From contig JBKBMT010000009.1 in assembly GCA_046295655.1 (NCBI GenBank), positions 1 to 55,599 on the forward strand: a DNA stretch of 55,599 nt, written 5' to 3'. Below are positions 42,247-50,247 of the stretch, piece by piece; position 1 is the first letter of the stretch; each line of letters opens with the position of its first letter. This DNA comes from JBKBMT01 sp046295655 (GTDB lineage Bacteria > Pseudomonadota > Alphaproteobacteria > Rhodobacterales > Rhodobacteraceae). The translations under genes and the position numbers were made by a program. The notes below the pieces were generated by a model that did no database searches, had not been told where the DNA came from, and saw only the letters and a program-made list of their open reading frames with translations.

Positions 42247-42464
42247 TGTCCGCCGCCGCTGCCGTGCTGGACCGGCCGGCCGGCACGGGCCGGCGCGCGG
42301 GCTATGTGCCCGGCGTCACGGTGCTGAGCGATGCGGAGCTCGACCGGCTGATCCGTCTGCTGAGGCACCGAACGGCCGACGGCGACCCCCGCGCACGGTT
42401 CATGGCCAGTGCGCTGTCGCGCGCGCTGGCCGAGGCAGAACGCCGCGGCACCGTCCGTCACTGA
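42246..42464 (+). CDS. Small protein of unknown function coupled to the microprotein
   Basis: 72 residues, no membrane helix, Arg-rich. SDAELDRLIRLLRHRT is a short helical segment. It begins inside the stop of the microprotein (TGATG), so both should be made from the same message under the EcfG promoter at 42084. No family recognised. Confidence 0.65.
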   Translation: MSAAAAVLDRPAGTGRRAGYVPGVTVLSDAELDRLIRLLRHRTADGDPRARFMASALSRALAEAERRGTVRH

Positions 42465-42488
42465 GCCCCCGCCAGATCCCCGGCCCGG

Positions 42489-42518
42489 AAGGCCCGCTGC
42501 GCCCCGGCAGCGGGCCTT
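42489..42518. terminator. Two-way terminator
   Basis: A perfect 12-bp stem (42489-42500 with 42507-42518), six-base loop, between two converging genes. Confidence 0.75.
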
Positions 42519-42521
42519 CGT

Positions 42522-43733
42522 CTATCCGTCGGCTGCGGCGGTTGCGCGGGGCGGGGCGGGCTGGGCCTCGGGCTCGGGTTCGGCCTCGTCTTCGGAAAGC
42601 GTTTCCGGCGCGGTCTCGCCCGACATGAAGTTGGCAAGCTTCGAAAGCGCCGGAACGTGTTCGGCGATGACCCGGATCGTCACCATCAGCGGAACGGCGA
42701 TCAGCATGCCCGGCGCCGACCACAGCCAGGCCCAGAAGCCGATCGAGGCGAAGACCACGGCTGTGTTGAGCCGCATGCGCTTCGATACCAGCATCGGCGT
42801 GATCAGGTTGCCTTCGAGCGCGGTCAGCGCCAGATAGACCGCCCCGACCAGCAGGCCGCTGTAGATCTCGTCGAACCAGACGGTCGCGACCAGGGCTGCG
42901 GTCAGCGTTCCCAGCGCGGCGCCGAGGAACGGCACGAAGTTCAGCACGAAGGCCAGCACCGCGAACATCACCGGCACCGGCATGCCCAACGCCCACATGG
43001 CAAGGCCGATCGTCGCCCCGAGCGCGGCATTGATCGCGGTGATCGTGCCGAGGTATCCGCCGAGGTTGGTCTCGATCCCGCGCAGCGCGCGATAGGCGCG
43101 GCGCTTCTGACCCAGCGTGTCGAAACTCTGGACGATGCGCAGATAGAACAGGTCCGCCGAGGCCAGGAGGACATAGAGCAGCACCGAGGCGAACAGCACC
43201 TGGGCCAGCATCGCCGGTGCGGCCAGGACGACCGCCAGCAGGTCATTGATGCGGATGTTGCCCATCGAGAAGGCAGGTTCGTCCTCTGTCGCCTCGTCGC
43301 GCTTGTCCTCGGATTCGGGCATCGCCGCGGCGAGCGGGCTGGGGATGTCCGGCTCGTCCTGGGGCCGGTCGATCAGCGCGCCGACATCGCGCAGCGCGCT
43401 GCTCACCTCGCGCACCTTGGCGCCGAGCTGCTGGCTGATCGTCGGCAGGTTGTCCACGATCTGCACCACCGGACCGCGCAGCGCCGCCACGATGAGGCCC
43501 AGCGCCGCGACCAGCCCCAGGACGATGACCAGCGCCGTCAGGGCCGAGGGAATGCCGAAGCGGGCAAGGCGGCGCTGAAGCGGCATGAAGGCGAGAAACA
43601 GCATCAGCGCCGTGACGACCGGCAGCAGGAAGTCGCGCGCGAGGCTGATCGCGCCCAGGGCGAGCAGCACGAAAATGCCGATCACCGCCCAGTTCGCGGG
43701 GCGGGGCGCGTGACGAGCGGGAAGCCTCGGCAT
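42522..43733 (-). CDS. AI-2E family transporter-type membrane protein
   Basis: 403 residues with about eight membrane helices in the AI-2E exporter/UPF0118 pattern: two helices near the start (17-60), a large soluble segment with a charged stretch (about 105-165), then the C-terminal helices with LGAALGTLTAALVATVW. The family ranges from signal exporters to ion antiporters, so the substrate is unknown. It follows the PRC-barrel gene after a terminator. No EcfG site lies directly in front, but read-through from the PRC promoter is possible. Confidence 0.88.
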   Translation of the reverse strand: MPRLPARHAPRPANWAVIGIFVLLALGAISLARDFLLPVVTALMLFLAFMPLQRRLARFGIPSALTALVIVLGLVAALGLIVAALRGPVVQIVDNLPTISQQLGAKVREVSSALRDVGALIDRPQDEPDIPSPLAAAMPESEDKRDEATEDEPAFSMGNIRINDLLAVVLAAPAMLAQVLFASVLLYVLLASADLFYLRIVQSFDTLGQKRRAYRALRGIETNLGGYLGTITAINAALGATIGLAMWALGMPVPVMFAVLAFVLNFVPFLGAALGTLTAALVATVWFDEIYSGLLVGAVYLALTALEGNLITPMLVSKRMRLNTAVVFASIGFWAWLWSAPGMLIAVPLMVTIRVIAEHVPALSKLANFMSGETAPETLSEDEAEPEPEAQPAPPRATAAADG

Positions 43734-43762
43734 GGCAGGTCACCTGTATCGCCGGGAACGGC

Positions 43763-43789
43763 GAAGGGCCCGCACGAGGCGGGCCCTTC
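43763..43789 (-). terminator. Hairpin between PRC-barrel and AI-2E genes
   Basis: An 11-bp stem (43763-43773 with 43779-43789) with a five-base loop. No T run, so read-through is likely. Confidence 0.55.
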
Positions 43790-43810
43790 CGGGGATGTCG
43801 GCCTGACCGA

Positions 43811-44713
43811 TCAGCTGTCGAACTCGGGGAGGTCGCGCAGCTGGTCGCGCGTCAGGGGCACCTGGACCCGGACGTTGCGGGTCGATTCGGCCCAGACGAT
43901 ATCCACGTCGTCGATCGGCAGCGCGACGGTGCGGGCGCCGATGCCGAGGAAGCCGCCCACGTCGAACACCACATGAGTAATGACGTTCTGGCCGTCGAAC
44001 ACGAGGTCCGACACGCTGCCGACGCGGCTGCCTTCGGCGTCATAGATCGTCGCGCCGGTCAGTGTATCGACGGTGCGCATCTCGCCCCGCAGCAACTCAT
44101 AGCCCTCGGGCGCGGTGGTCCGCAGCGTCGGCGGCTCGCGATAGGCCGGATCGGCGGCCGTGGTCTGCGCCGGAGCGGCAGCGGTGCCGGCGGCCGGGGC
44201 CTGGGCCGGATCGGCCGAGACGGTCCGGCTCGGGTGCACGCGCTCATACTCAGGCGCGCCTTCCAGCATCTCGCGCGAGGTGTTGACGACCAGATAGTAG
44301 TCGCTCACGTCCTCGGCGGTGTCGTCGTCCGCGACGAAACGGATGTCGGACATGGCGATCGCCACTTCGCGGGCGCCGATGCCGAGAAAGCCGCCGACAT
44401 CGACGATGACCGCTTCGACGCGGCCGTCACGCGACAGGATCAGGTCGCCCACCGAACCGATGCTTTCCCAGTCGGACCGCTGGTCGGCACGAACCGCCGG
44501 CGTGTCGCGGTAGTCGTTGGCCGAGCTGTAGACGGTCATGCCCATGAAGTCCGAAGCCCGGATCTCCATCGGATCGTGCGCGTCGCGGAACATGGCGTGG
44601 CCGTGGACCTGGGTCTCGGCGGCGGTGCCGGGTGCCGGGGCGGTCGTGGTCTGCGCGGTCGCCGGGAAAGCGAAACCGGCAACGAGCGCCGTGGTCAGCA
44701 GAAGCTTTTTCAC
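43811..44713 (-). CDS. Exported protein with two PRC-barrel domains
   Basis: 300 residues from GTG 44713. A Sec signal peptide (VKKLLLTTALVAGFAFPATAQ) is followed by two PRC-barrel domains: 52-130 and 209-290, each with VDVGGFLGIGAREVAI or FDVGGFLGIGARTVAL. A Pro/Ala/Thr-rich linker joins them (about 165-195). PRC barrels are small beta barrels found in RNA-processing and photosynthetic proteins; here export suggests an envelope role. The AAGGAG site is seven bases upstream. EcfG promoter at 44766. Confidence 0.9.
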   Translation of the reverse strand: MKKLLLTTALVAGFAFPATAQTTTAPAPGTAAETQVHGHAMFRDAHDPMEIRASDFMGMTVYSSANDYRDTPAVRADQRSDWESIGSVGDLILSRDGRVEAVIVDVGGFLGIGAREVAIAMSDIRFVADDDTAEDVSDYYLVVNTSREMLEGAPEYERVHPSRTVSADPAQAPAAGTAAAPAQTTAADPAYREPPTLRTTAPEGYELLRGEMRTVDTLTGATIYDAEGSRVGSVSDLVFDGQNVITHVVFDVGGFLGIGARTVALPIDDVDIVWAESTRNVRVQVPLTRDQLRDLPEFDS

Positions 44714-44765
44714 GGGAAGTCTCCTTGTGATTGCACTGGCGCGGTCGGGCCGCGCTTGCCCAGTC

Positions 44766-44790
44766 AACGCGGCTGTTTCAGGCCGGTTCC
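44766..44790 (-). promoter_or_regulatory. EcfG promoter of the PRC-barrel gene
   Basis: On the minus strand: GGAAC (44786-44790), 16 bases, CGTT (44766-44769). The AT-rich patch 44803-44840 lies directly upstream and could act as an UP element. Confidence 0.78.
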
Positions 44791-44849
44791 CAGGCGGCGA
44801 TGAATTTTTTCAATAATATCATTTATTTGCATGGAGAAATGCAGAGATC

Positions 44850-44873
44850 GCCGCGGTCCCGAGGGGCCGCGGC
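44850..44873 (-). terminator. Hairpin after the small membrane gene
   Basis: An 11-bp stem with one wobble (44850-44860 with 44863-44873), short loop. On the minus strand it is followed by T-rich, AT-rich sequence. Confidence 0.45.
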
Positions 44874-44905
44874 TGTCGGTTTGGGTGCAATCCGGTGGTG
44901 CCGGT

Positions 44906-45055
44906 CTACCGGCGGCGCGGCGGCTTGGGCCGGGCCGGGGCAGTCAGCCGGCGGGGAACCGGCCGGGGGGCGGCGGCAAGGATGCCGGCCAGGACGCCGA
45001 AGGTCAGCAGCACCAGCGGCGCGAGGGCGATCACGATCGTGTCGAGCGAGGGCAT
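44906..45055 (-). CDS. Small single-helix membrane protein (49 residues)
   Basis: MPSLDTIVIALAPLVLLTFG begins the protein; one membrane helix (about 6-28) is followed by a short basic tail rich in Pro and Arg. No family recognised. The EcfG-like promoter at 45091-45115 has GGTT in place of CGTT. It lies divergent to dps. Confidence 0.65.
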   Translation of the reverse strand: MPSLDTIVIALAPLVLLTFGVLAGILAAAPRPVPRRLTAPARPKPPRRR

Positions 45056-45090
45056 GGCGTGTCTCCGGGGCAGGGGCAGACAGTGCGACA

Positions 45091-45115
45091 ACCCGCCGCG
45101 GCGCGTTCGGTTCCC
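45091..45115 (-). promoter_or_regulatory. Variant EcfG promoter (GGTT)
   Basis: On the minus strand: GGAAC (45111-45115), 16 bases, GGTT (45091-45094). One base differs from CGTT. Confidence 0.5.
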
Positions 45116-45136
45116 GACCTCGGGTGCGGCGGAACC

Positions 45137-45161
45137 GGAACGCGGGCGGCGCGGCGGCGTT
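45137..45161 (+). promoter_or_regulatory. EcfG promoter of dps
   Basis: GGAAC (45137-45141), 16 bases, CGTT (45158-45161). A second GGAAC at 45131 is one helix turn short of proper spacing. Confidence 0.78.
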
Positions 45162-45245
45162 GGTCGAGGGTCCGGGACATGCGGACCGGCCGGTGTCGGC
45201 CGCGGTCCCGCGAATCCGTGAACTGTCGCTTGAAAGGAGCAACCC

Positions 45246-45737
45246 ATGACCAATCCGATGAAGGTCGTCCCCGAGGAAACGGCGGTAGGCACCGGTGTGT
45301 CCGATCCCGCCCCCGTCGCCGAGGAACTGGCAGGTGTTCTGGCCGACACCTACCGGCTGATCTTCAAGACCCATGCCTGCCACTGGAACGTGGAGGGTCC
45401 GCTGTTCCATCCGATCCATGTCCTGACCGAGAGCCAGTATGAGGAGATGTTCGCTGCCGCGGATGTGCTCGCCGAACGGATCAGGGCGCTGGGCCGCCTG
45501 GCGCCCAGCCGGTTCGCCGAGCTGTCGCAGAGCCGGGTCGAGGATTTCGAGGACGGGTCGTCGGCCCGGGACATGGTGGCCGCGCTGGCGGCCGATCACG
45601 AGGCGCTGGCCAGGCGGCTGCATGGTCTGATCGACCTGGCGGGCGACCACGGCGACCCCGTCACCGAGGATCTTGCCACCGCCCGGTCGGCCTTTCACGA
45701 AAAGGCGGCCTGGATGCTGCGGGCCACCGCGAAATAG
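45246..45737 (+). CDS. dps: Dps family DNA-binding ferritin
   Basis: 163 residues. The four-helix ferritin-like fold with the Dps ferroxidase pattern: His46 (CHWN), His58 (IHVL), Glu62, Asp73 and Glu77 (ADVLAERI). Position 62 is Glu where Asp is usual. It oxidises and stores iron and shields DNA in stress. The N-terminal 25 residues are flexible. It is preceded by an exact EcfG promoter. Ribosome-binding site GAAAGGAG. Confidence 0.93.
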   Translation: MTNPMKVVPEETAVGTGVSDPAPVAEELAGVLADTYRLIFKTHACHWNVEGPLFHPIHVLTESQYEEMFAAADVLAERIRALGRLAPSRFAELSQSRVEDFEDGSSARDMVAALAADHEALARRLHGLIDLAGDHGDPVTEDLATARSAFHEKAAWMLRATAK

Positions 45738-45748
45738 GCGTTCTGCGG

Positions 45749-45769
45749 CCGGGCCGCGCCGCGGCCCGG
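45749..45769. terminator. Two-way hairpin after dps
   Basis: Long GC inverted repeat (45749-45758 with 45760-45769). Terminates two converging genes. The true loop will open a few pairs. Confidence 0.5.
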
Positions 45770-45778
45770 TTCGCGGAT

Positions 45779-46915
45779 CTAGTCTGTCGGCTCGCGCAGC
45801 GCCACCCGGTCCGCCATCGACGCGCCACGGGCCCCCATCGGGCGCGGAAGGCCGGCGGTGGTGTCGCGGGCGGTCTGGTGTTCGGTCTCGGCGTTCAGCT
45901 CGGCGCCGACGATCACGATGATCGAGGACAGCCAGATCCACATCATCACCGCGACGATGGTCCCGAGCGAGCCGTAGGTCTCGCCGTAGCCGGCAAAGGT
46001 CGATGTATACCAGGCAAAGCCCATCGACACGATCACGAGCCCGATCGCCGCAAGGACGGCACCCGGGGTGATCCACCGCCACCGCGCCGCGCGCCGGCTG
46101 GGCCCGACGCGGTAGAGCACCGCAAGCGCCACGATGAGGACCGCGAACATGAGCGGCCAGCGCAGGAACAGCAGCAGATTGTCGCGCAGCCCGCCGCCGG
46201 GAAGATGGGGCAGGATCGCGGGGACGACGGCGGCGAGGGTCAGAAGCGCCGTGACCATGGAGATCGCGCCGAGGGTCAGCGACATGGCCAGCAGGTTCAG
46301 GTGGACGAATCCGCGCTTCTCACGCTCGTCATAGGCGACGTTCATCGCCTCGATCAGCGCCTTGGCCGCCCCGTTCGCCGACCAGAAGGCGATGGCAAGG
46401 CTGGCCGCGGTGGCCAGGGTCAGCGACCGGTTGTCCACGGCGACCAGCCGCTCCAGCTGTTCGCGGATCAGGGTCAGCGCCTCGTAGGGGATGACGGCGC
46501 GCAGGCCGTCGAGGTGCTGGGCGACGGTCGCGGGGTCGGCCAGCAGGCCGTATATGGCGACGAAGGCGGTGATCAGGGGGAAGAAGGCCAGGACGCAATA
46601 GAAGGTGACGCCGGCCGCCACCGCCAGCACCCGATCCTCCTGCACCTCGTCGATCAGCCGGCGCGCGATGTCCATCCAGCCGCGGGCCGGCATCTCGACC
46701 GGCGACCGGGCGAGGTGCCCGCGCTCGGCGGCAACCCGGCCCAGCGGGACACCGCCCAGATCCGGCTCTGCCGCCCGCAGCCGCGCGTCGGCCCGGCTCT
46801 CGGCCCGGATCAGCGCACCGATGAGCACGCTCGCCGCCCCGACAACGAGCAGTTGCGCGGCGGTCGATCGGATGTCGGGGCCACGGGCCTGCGGCGGCTG
46901 GCGGGGTGTGGTCAT
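45779..46915 (-). CDS. YihY/UPF0761 family membrane protein
   Basis: 378 residues. One helix near 20-36, then the YihY core from about 90: DRVLAVAAGVTFYCVLAFFPLITAFVAIYGL is the family start and six helices follow. Formerly called ribonuclease BN, but membership in that activity is disproved in the literature as I recall. Function is unknown. I chose ATG 46915; the longer in-frame start has no signal. A variant EcfG promoter lies 33 bases before it. Confidence 0.88.
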   Translation of the reverse strand: MTTPRQPPQARGPDIRSTAAQLLVVGAASVLIGALIRAESRADARLRAAEPDLGGVPLGRVAAERGHLARSPVEMPARGWMDIARRLIDEVQEDRVLAVAAGVTFYCVLAFFPLITAFVAIYGLLADPATVAQHLDGLRAVIPYEALTLIREQLERLVAVDNRSLTLATAASLAIAFWSANGAAKALIEAMNVAYDEREKRGFVHLNLLAMSLTLGAISMVTALLTLAAVVPAILPHLPGGGLRDNLLLFLRWPLMFAVLIVALAVLYRVGPSRRAARWRWITPGAVLAAIGLVIVSMGFAWYTSTFAGYGETYGSLGTIVAVMMWIWLSSIIVIVGAELNAETEHQTARDTTAGLPRPMGARGASMADRVALREPTD

Positions 46916-46947
46916 GCGGTCACTCCGTAGGCGGATTGTCGCACGAC

Positions 46948-46972
46948 AACCCCGCGGGCTCTGGCCGGTTCC
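46948..46972 (-). promoter_or_regulatory. Variant EcfG promoter of the yihY gene
   Basis: On the minus strand: GGAAC (46968-46972), 16 bases, GGTT (46948-46951). Same variant as at 45091. Confidence 0.5.
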
Positions 46973-46993
46973 CACATTTCCTGCCCCGGACGG

Positions 46994-47018
46994 GGAACCG
47001 CAGCCGGTGGGATGCGTT
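46994..47018 (+). promoter_or_regulatory. EcfG promoter of the helical bundle gene
   Basis: GGAAC (46994-46998), 16 bases, CGTT (47015-47018). 75 bases before the ATG at 47094. Confidence 0.78.
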
Positions 47019-47093
47019 CTGCCCGCAGTCTAGCGGCCTGCCCCCGGAGGGCCGGTCGTGCACCGTCATCCGGACAAGCGAAGGGGTCCCGCC

Positions 47094-47555
47094 ATGACCG
47101 ATACGACGAACGAGAAATTCGTGGAGTCGCTCTCGTCGCTCCATACCCGCCTGATCGACGCGGCCAAGGGATACGAGGAAGCGCGCACGATCGGCACCGA
47201 CGATGCGGTGAAATCGCTCTGCATCGAACTGGGCAGGGATCATTCGGCCCATGCCCACGCCCTTGCCGGCATCCTGCTCGACCTCGGGCGGCGACCGGAT
47301 TCCTCCGGTTCGTTCATGGCCGTGGTCCACAAGGTCGCGATGAACGTGCGCTTCGCCTTCAGCGCCGATGCGACCAGCCTTCTGCCTGGCCTCCGCGACG
47401 GAGAGTCGCGCATCCTGGAAAGCTATGACGAGGCGCTGCGGGAGGCCGAAGCCGCACGGGCGACCGAAGCGCATCGCGCGACCCTGGCCGACCAGCGCGC
47501 GGCGGTGGTCGCCCATATCCGCCGCATCGACGCGCTGAAGGTGGCCACCGGCTGA
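47094..47555 (+). CDS. Four-helix-bundle protein (DUF2383/PA2169-like)
   Basis: 153 residues, helical throughout, no signal peptide. The pattern LIDAAKGYEEAR near the start and ESRILESYDEALREAE near the end are typical of the PA2169/DUF2383 family of ferritin-like proteins. Function is unknown but members are often under stress control. ATG 47094 is preferred because GAAGGGG lies before it. An exact EcfG promoter is in front. Confidence 0.85.
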   Translation: MTDTTNEKFVESLSSLHTRLIDAAKGYEEARTIGTDDAVKSLCIELGRDHSAHAHALAGILLDLGRRPDSSGSFMAVVHKVAMNVRFAFSADATSLLPGLRDGESRILESYDEALREAEAARATEAHRATLADQRAAVVAHIRRIDALKVATG

Positions 47556-47621
47556 GTCCCGCGGCAGAGGGGGCCGGGGGCATGGGACCGATTTGCCTCA
47601 CCGGCCTCCTCCTTTAGAGGG

Positions 47622-47646
47622 GGAACCTTTTGGCGCGGACTGCGTT
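47622..47646 (+). promoter_or_regulatory. EcfG promoter of the second nepR and kinase
   Basis: GGAAC (47622-47626), 16 bases, CGTT (47643-47646). 54 bases before the ATG at 47701. Confidence 0.8.
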
Positions 47647-47700
47647 CATGCTATTCCAACGACTGGCAGGGGGCTGTCGGGGAAAAGGACAAGGGGGCTC

Positions 47701-47898
47701 ATGGCCCGTAAAGGCGCCCAGGATAACCAGCGCATCCAGATCGACGAGAATCTGCGGCGCATCTACCAGCAGACGCTCGACGAGCGGGTGCCCGACCGGC
47801 TTTTGTCGCTGCTCGATCAGCTTCGCGCCAAGGCTGCTTCCGGCGACCCCGAGGCCGGTGCGGCGGCGGTTTCGGAAAGGGACGACAAGGGCGCCTGA
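47701..47898 (+). CDS. Second NepR-type anti-sigma factor
   Basis: 65 residues. IQIDENLRRIYQQTLDERVP and DRLLSLLDQLRAKA match the NepR core. It is distinct from the NepR at 39747 but keeps the same two helices that should bind EcfG or PhyR. It lies 24 bases before a PhyK-like kinase gene under an EcfG promoter, so the pair forms a feedback unit. It may have its own sigma or PhyR preference. Confidence is good for the family, less for the partner. Confidence 0.88.
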   Translation: MARKGAQDNQRIQIDENLRRIYQQTLDERVPDRLLSLLDQLRAKAASGDPEAGAAAVSERDDKGA

Positions 47899-47922
47899 CG
47901 CCCGGTCGGTCCGGTCCTTCGC

Positions 47923-49737
47923 ATGAAGCGCCACCCATCCCCGATCCGCAGGCTGGCCGACCGGCTCGACGTGCGCCTGTCGCTCCTGCTCGCACTGGCG
48001 CTGCTTCCGCTTGGTGTGCTGCTGATCGTGCAGGCCTCAGAGCGCGACCGCGAATCGCGCCAGCGCGGCGACGAGGCGCTTGCCGGGGCGACCCTGTTCG
48101 TGGCCGGGCCGGTGGTGCGCGACATCAGCCGGGTGCGCGCCCTTGCAGAAGGGCTGGGCAGTGCCTTGCCGCCCTTTCTCGGCGATCCCGAGCGATGTGC
48201 CGCGCTGCTGAGCGGGGCACGGGACGGTGCGCGCGGTACCATCCGTTTTCTGGGCGTTGTGTCGGATACGGGCCAAGTGGTCTGCTCCGCCCATCACGCT
48301 GCCGTCACGGCACCCCCCGCATTCCGCACCGAGGAGTATTTTGCCGCGCCGGTCCCCCGGCTTGTCTACCTTCCTTCCGGGTTCATCTTCGACCAGTCCG
48401 TGCTGGCGGTCGTGCAGCCGATTCCGGCCGAGGGTGGGAGGGTTCCGGCGCTGCTGGTGGCCACCATCGGGCAGGATACGCTTCGCGCGCGGGCGCTGAG
48501 CGAGACGCCGAAATCCCCCGCCAAGGTGCTGACCTTCTCGCGGACCGGCGATCTGGTCGCTGCCACCATCGAGGACGCGGAGCGGGCACTGCGCGAGGCC
48601 CCGGCGGACTTGCTGACCTGGCTGGTGCCGGGCGACGGCCCCCGAACGTTCCGGGCGCAGGCGGTCAGCGGTGCCATGCGCGACTACACCGTGGTTCCTG
48701 TGGCCGACAGCGAGGTGTTCATCATGTCGGTCTGGCCCGAGAAAGGACCGGCGGGCCGGGTCGGGGTGCTGGAACGGCTGCCCACGACAGCCTTCGTGAT
48801 CGTGATGTGGATCGCCTCGCTCGGCGCCGCAATACTGGCCTCCGAACTGCTGGTGACGCGGCACATCCGCACGCTCCGCGCAAGTATGGTGCGCTTCGCC
48901 TCCGGCGACCGCAGCACGGCGACTCCGGTCCTGAAGGGTGCGCCGGCCGAGTTGCGCGCGGTCGCCAATTCCTTCGCCGCCATGACCGAGGCGATCACCC
49001 GGGACGAGGCGGAGCTGGAGAATGCGCTTCACCAGAAGAATACGCTGCTGCGCGAGGTGCATCACCGGGTCAAGAACAACCTGCAGCTCATCGCCTCGAT
49101 CATGAGCCTGCAACTGCGCCGCACCCGCACACCGGAGGCGCGCGAACTGCTGCGCGGTCTGCAGGAGCGGGTGATGAGCCTGGCCATGGTCCACCGCGAA
49201 CTGTACCAGACCTCGGGCCTGGTGTCGGTGCGCGCCGACGAGCTTCTGTCCGAGATCGTGCGGCAGCTTGTGGCGCTGGGCAGCGGCGGCGGGCGGGAAT
49301 ACCGGGTCGAGACGCGGCTGGCGGACATCCGGCTGGTGCCCGACCAGGCAGTGCCGCTGGCGCTTCTGATGACCGAGGCGCTGTCGAATGCGATGAAATA
49401 CGCCGCACCCGCAAACGAGGGGGACCGCCGGCCCAGCGTGCTCGTGTCGCTGCAACGTCCCGGCGGGGAGGGGCTGGTGGAGCTGGTCGTCGAGAATTCC
49501 GTGTCCGGCGCCCGGCGCGAGCGTCCGCTGACCGGCGACGAGGGCACGCTGCTGGGCGGCCAGCTCATGCAGGCCTTCGCGCTTCAGATCGGTGGCACGC
49601 TGAACACCGAGNNNNNNNNNNCCGAGGAAGGCGAAGACCGCTATCGCGTCTCGGTCACGTTCCGTAAGACCCGGGTCGCCGACAGCGACAGCGCCGGCGA
49701 AAGCCCGGCGGGCCCGGACGCACAGCCAGCAGGCTGA
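47923..49737 (+). CDS. HisKA_2-type sensor histidine kinase (PhyK-like)
   Basis: 604 residues in the assembled frame. A first helix near 22-42, an extracytoplasmic sensor (about 45-280), a second helix near 285-310, a HAMP-like linker (about 312-360) and the HisKA_2 phosphotransfer motif LREVHHRVKNNLQLIAS, then a GHKL ATPase domain. Kinases of this type feed PhyR. Ten N interrupt the ATPase end at 49612-49621, between GGTLNTE and EEGEDRYRVSVTF, so the end of the domain is not certain. It lies after the second nepR under an EcfG promoter. Confidence 0.85.
   Translation: MKRHPSPIRRLADRLDVRLSLLLALALLPLGVLLIVQASERDRESRQRGDEALAGATLFVAGPVVRDISRVRALAEGLGSALPPFLGDPERCAALLSGARDGARGTIRFLGVVSDTGQVVCSAHHAAVTAPPAFRTEEYFAAPVPRLVYLPSGFIFDQSVLAVVQPIPAEGGRVPALLVATIGQDTLRARALSETPKSPAKVLTFSRTGDLVAATIEDAERALREAPADLLTWLVPGDGPRTFRAQAVSGAMRDYTVVPVADSEVFIMSVWPEKGPAGRVGVLERLPTTAFVIVMWIASLGAAILASELLVTRHIRTLRASMVRFASGDRSTATPVLKGAPAELRAVANSFAAMTEAITRDEAELENALHQKNTLLREVHHRVKNNLQLIASIMSLQLRRTRTPEARELLRGLQERVMSLAMVHRELYQTSGLVSVRADELLSEIVRQLVALGSGGGREYRVETRLADIRLVPDQAVPLALLMTEALSNAMKYAAPANEGDRRPSVLVSLQRPGGEGLVELVVENSVSGARRERPLTGDEGTLLGGQLMQAFALQIGGTLNTEXXXXEEGEDRYRVSVTFRKTRVADSDSAGESPAGPDAQPAG
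49612..49621. other. Assembly gap (ten N)
   Basis: Ten unknown bases inside the kinase gene. The reading frame happens to be kept across them, but the gap is probably a scaffold mark, and the true length may differ. The flanks read GGTLNTE and EEGEDRYRVSVTF; family members need few residues here, so little may be missing. Confidence 0.99.
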
Positions 49738-49788
49738 CCCCGGCTGCGCGATCTCGATCCCGGAAGCGCGGGGGGTGCCCAAGGCGAT

Positions 49789-49821
49789 AACGCCCGCCGC
49801 AGGCTGGCTGCAGCGGGCGTT
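49789..49821. terminator. Two-way terminator after the kinase gene
   Basis: A 14-bp stem (49789-49802 with 49808-49821) with one mismatch on the + strand, loop of five, then TTCCCTT on the + strand. Shared by two converging genes. Confidence 0.7.
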
Positions 49822-49851
49822 TCCCTTCCCTGTCACGGGAGGGCGGAATGC

Positions 49852-50247
49852 TCAGCGCCGGGGCGGCGGGGACATCCGGTCGCGCAGCGTCAGATAGGTC
49901 GAGACGCCGAACAGGAATGCCTCGACCAGCGGCGGGAACCTTCCCTGCGGCCGGAACAGCGTGCCCTGCGACGCCGCGGTGCGGAGCCTGGCCGCCGGCG
50001 CCGGCACGGCCGGTGCGGGCTGTCGCCGCCCGCCGAGCCACAAGACCAGCAATCCGGCACCGGCATAGAGCGCGGCGATGGCCAGGGCCGCGACCAGCGG
50101 GCCGAAGGCATCGGACAGTCCGATCCAGATTGCCACGGTCAGGAAGGCGACGCCGACCGCAAGCAGCACGCCGCCCGCCGCGGCCATCGCGGCCTGGCGG
50201 GCGGTCTGGCCTGCGGCACGTTTCAGTTCCGCGACCGAGGGCAGCAT
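49852..50247 (-). CDS. YqjE-like membrane protein (phage-holin 3-6 superfamily)
   Basis: 131 residues with two membrane helices (about 19-40 and 48-70) and a Pro-rich tail. It has the pattern of the Phage_holin_3_6/YqjE family. It overlaps the upstream YqjD-like gene by one base (TGATG), just as yqjD and yqjE are paired in enteric bacteria. Stress function is inferred; it is not a phage lysis gene. Confidence 0.8.
   Translation of the reverse strand: MLPSVAELKRAAGQTARQAAMAAAGGVLLAVGVAFLTVAIWIGLSDAFGPLVAALAIAALYAGAGLLVLWLGGRRQPAPAVPAPAARLRTAASQGTLFRPQGRFPPLVEAFLFGVSTYLTLRDRMSPPPRR

Noticed and set aside
43734..43810. An EcfG promoter for the AI-2E family gene.
   Set aside because: I looked for GGAAC with CGTT or close variants on the minus strand and found none. 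The gene is probably read from the PRC-barrel promoter.
49852..50247. A phage holin and part of a second prophage.
   Set aside because: The neighbours are stress genes, and the YqjD/YqjE-type pairing explains it better.
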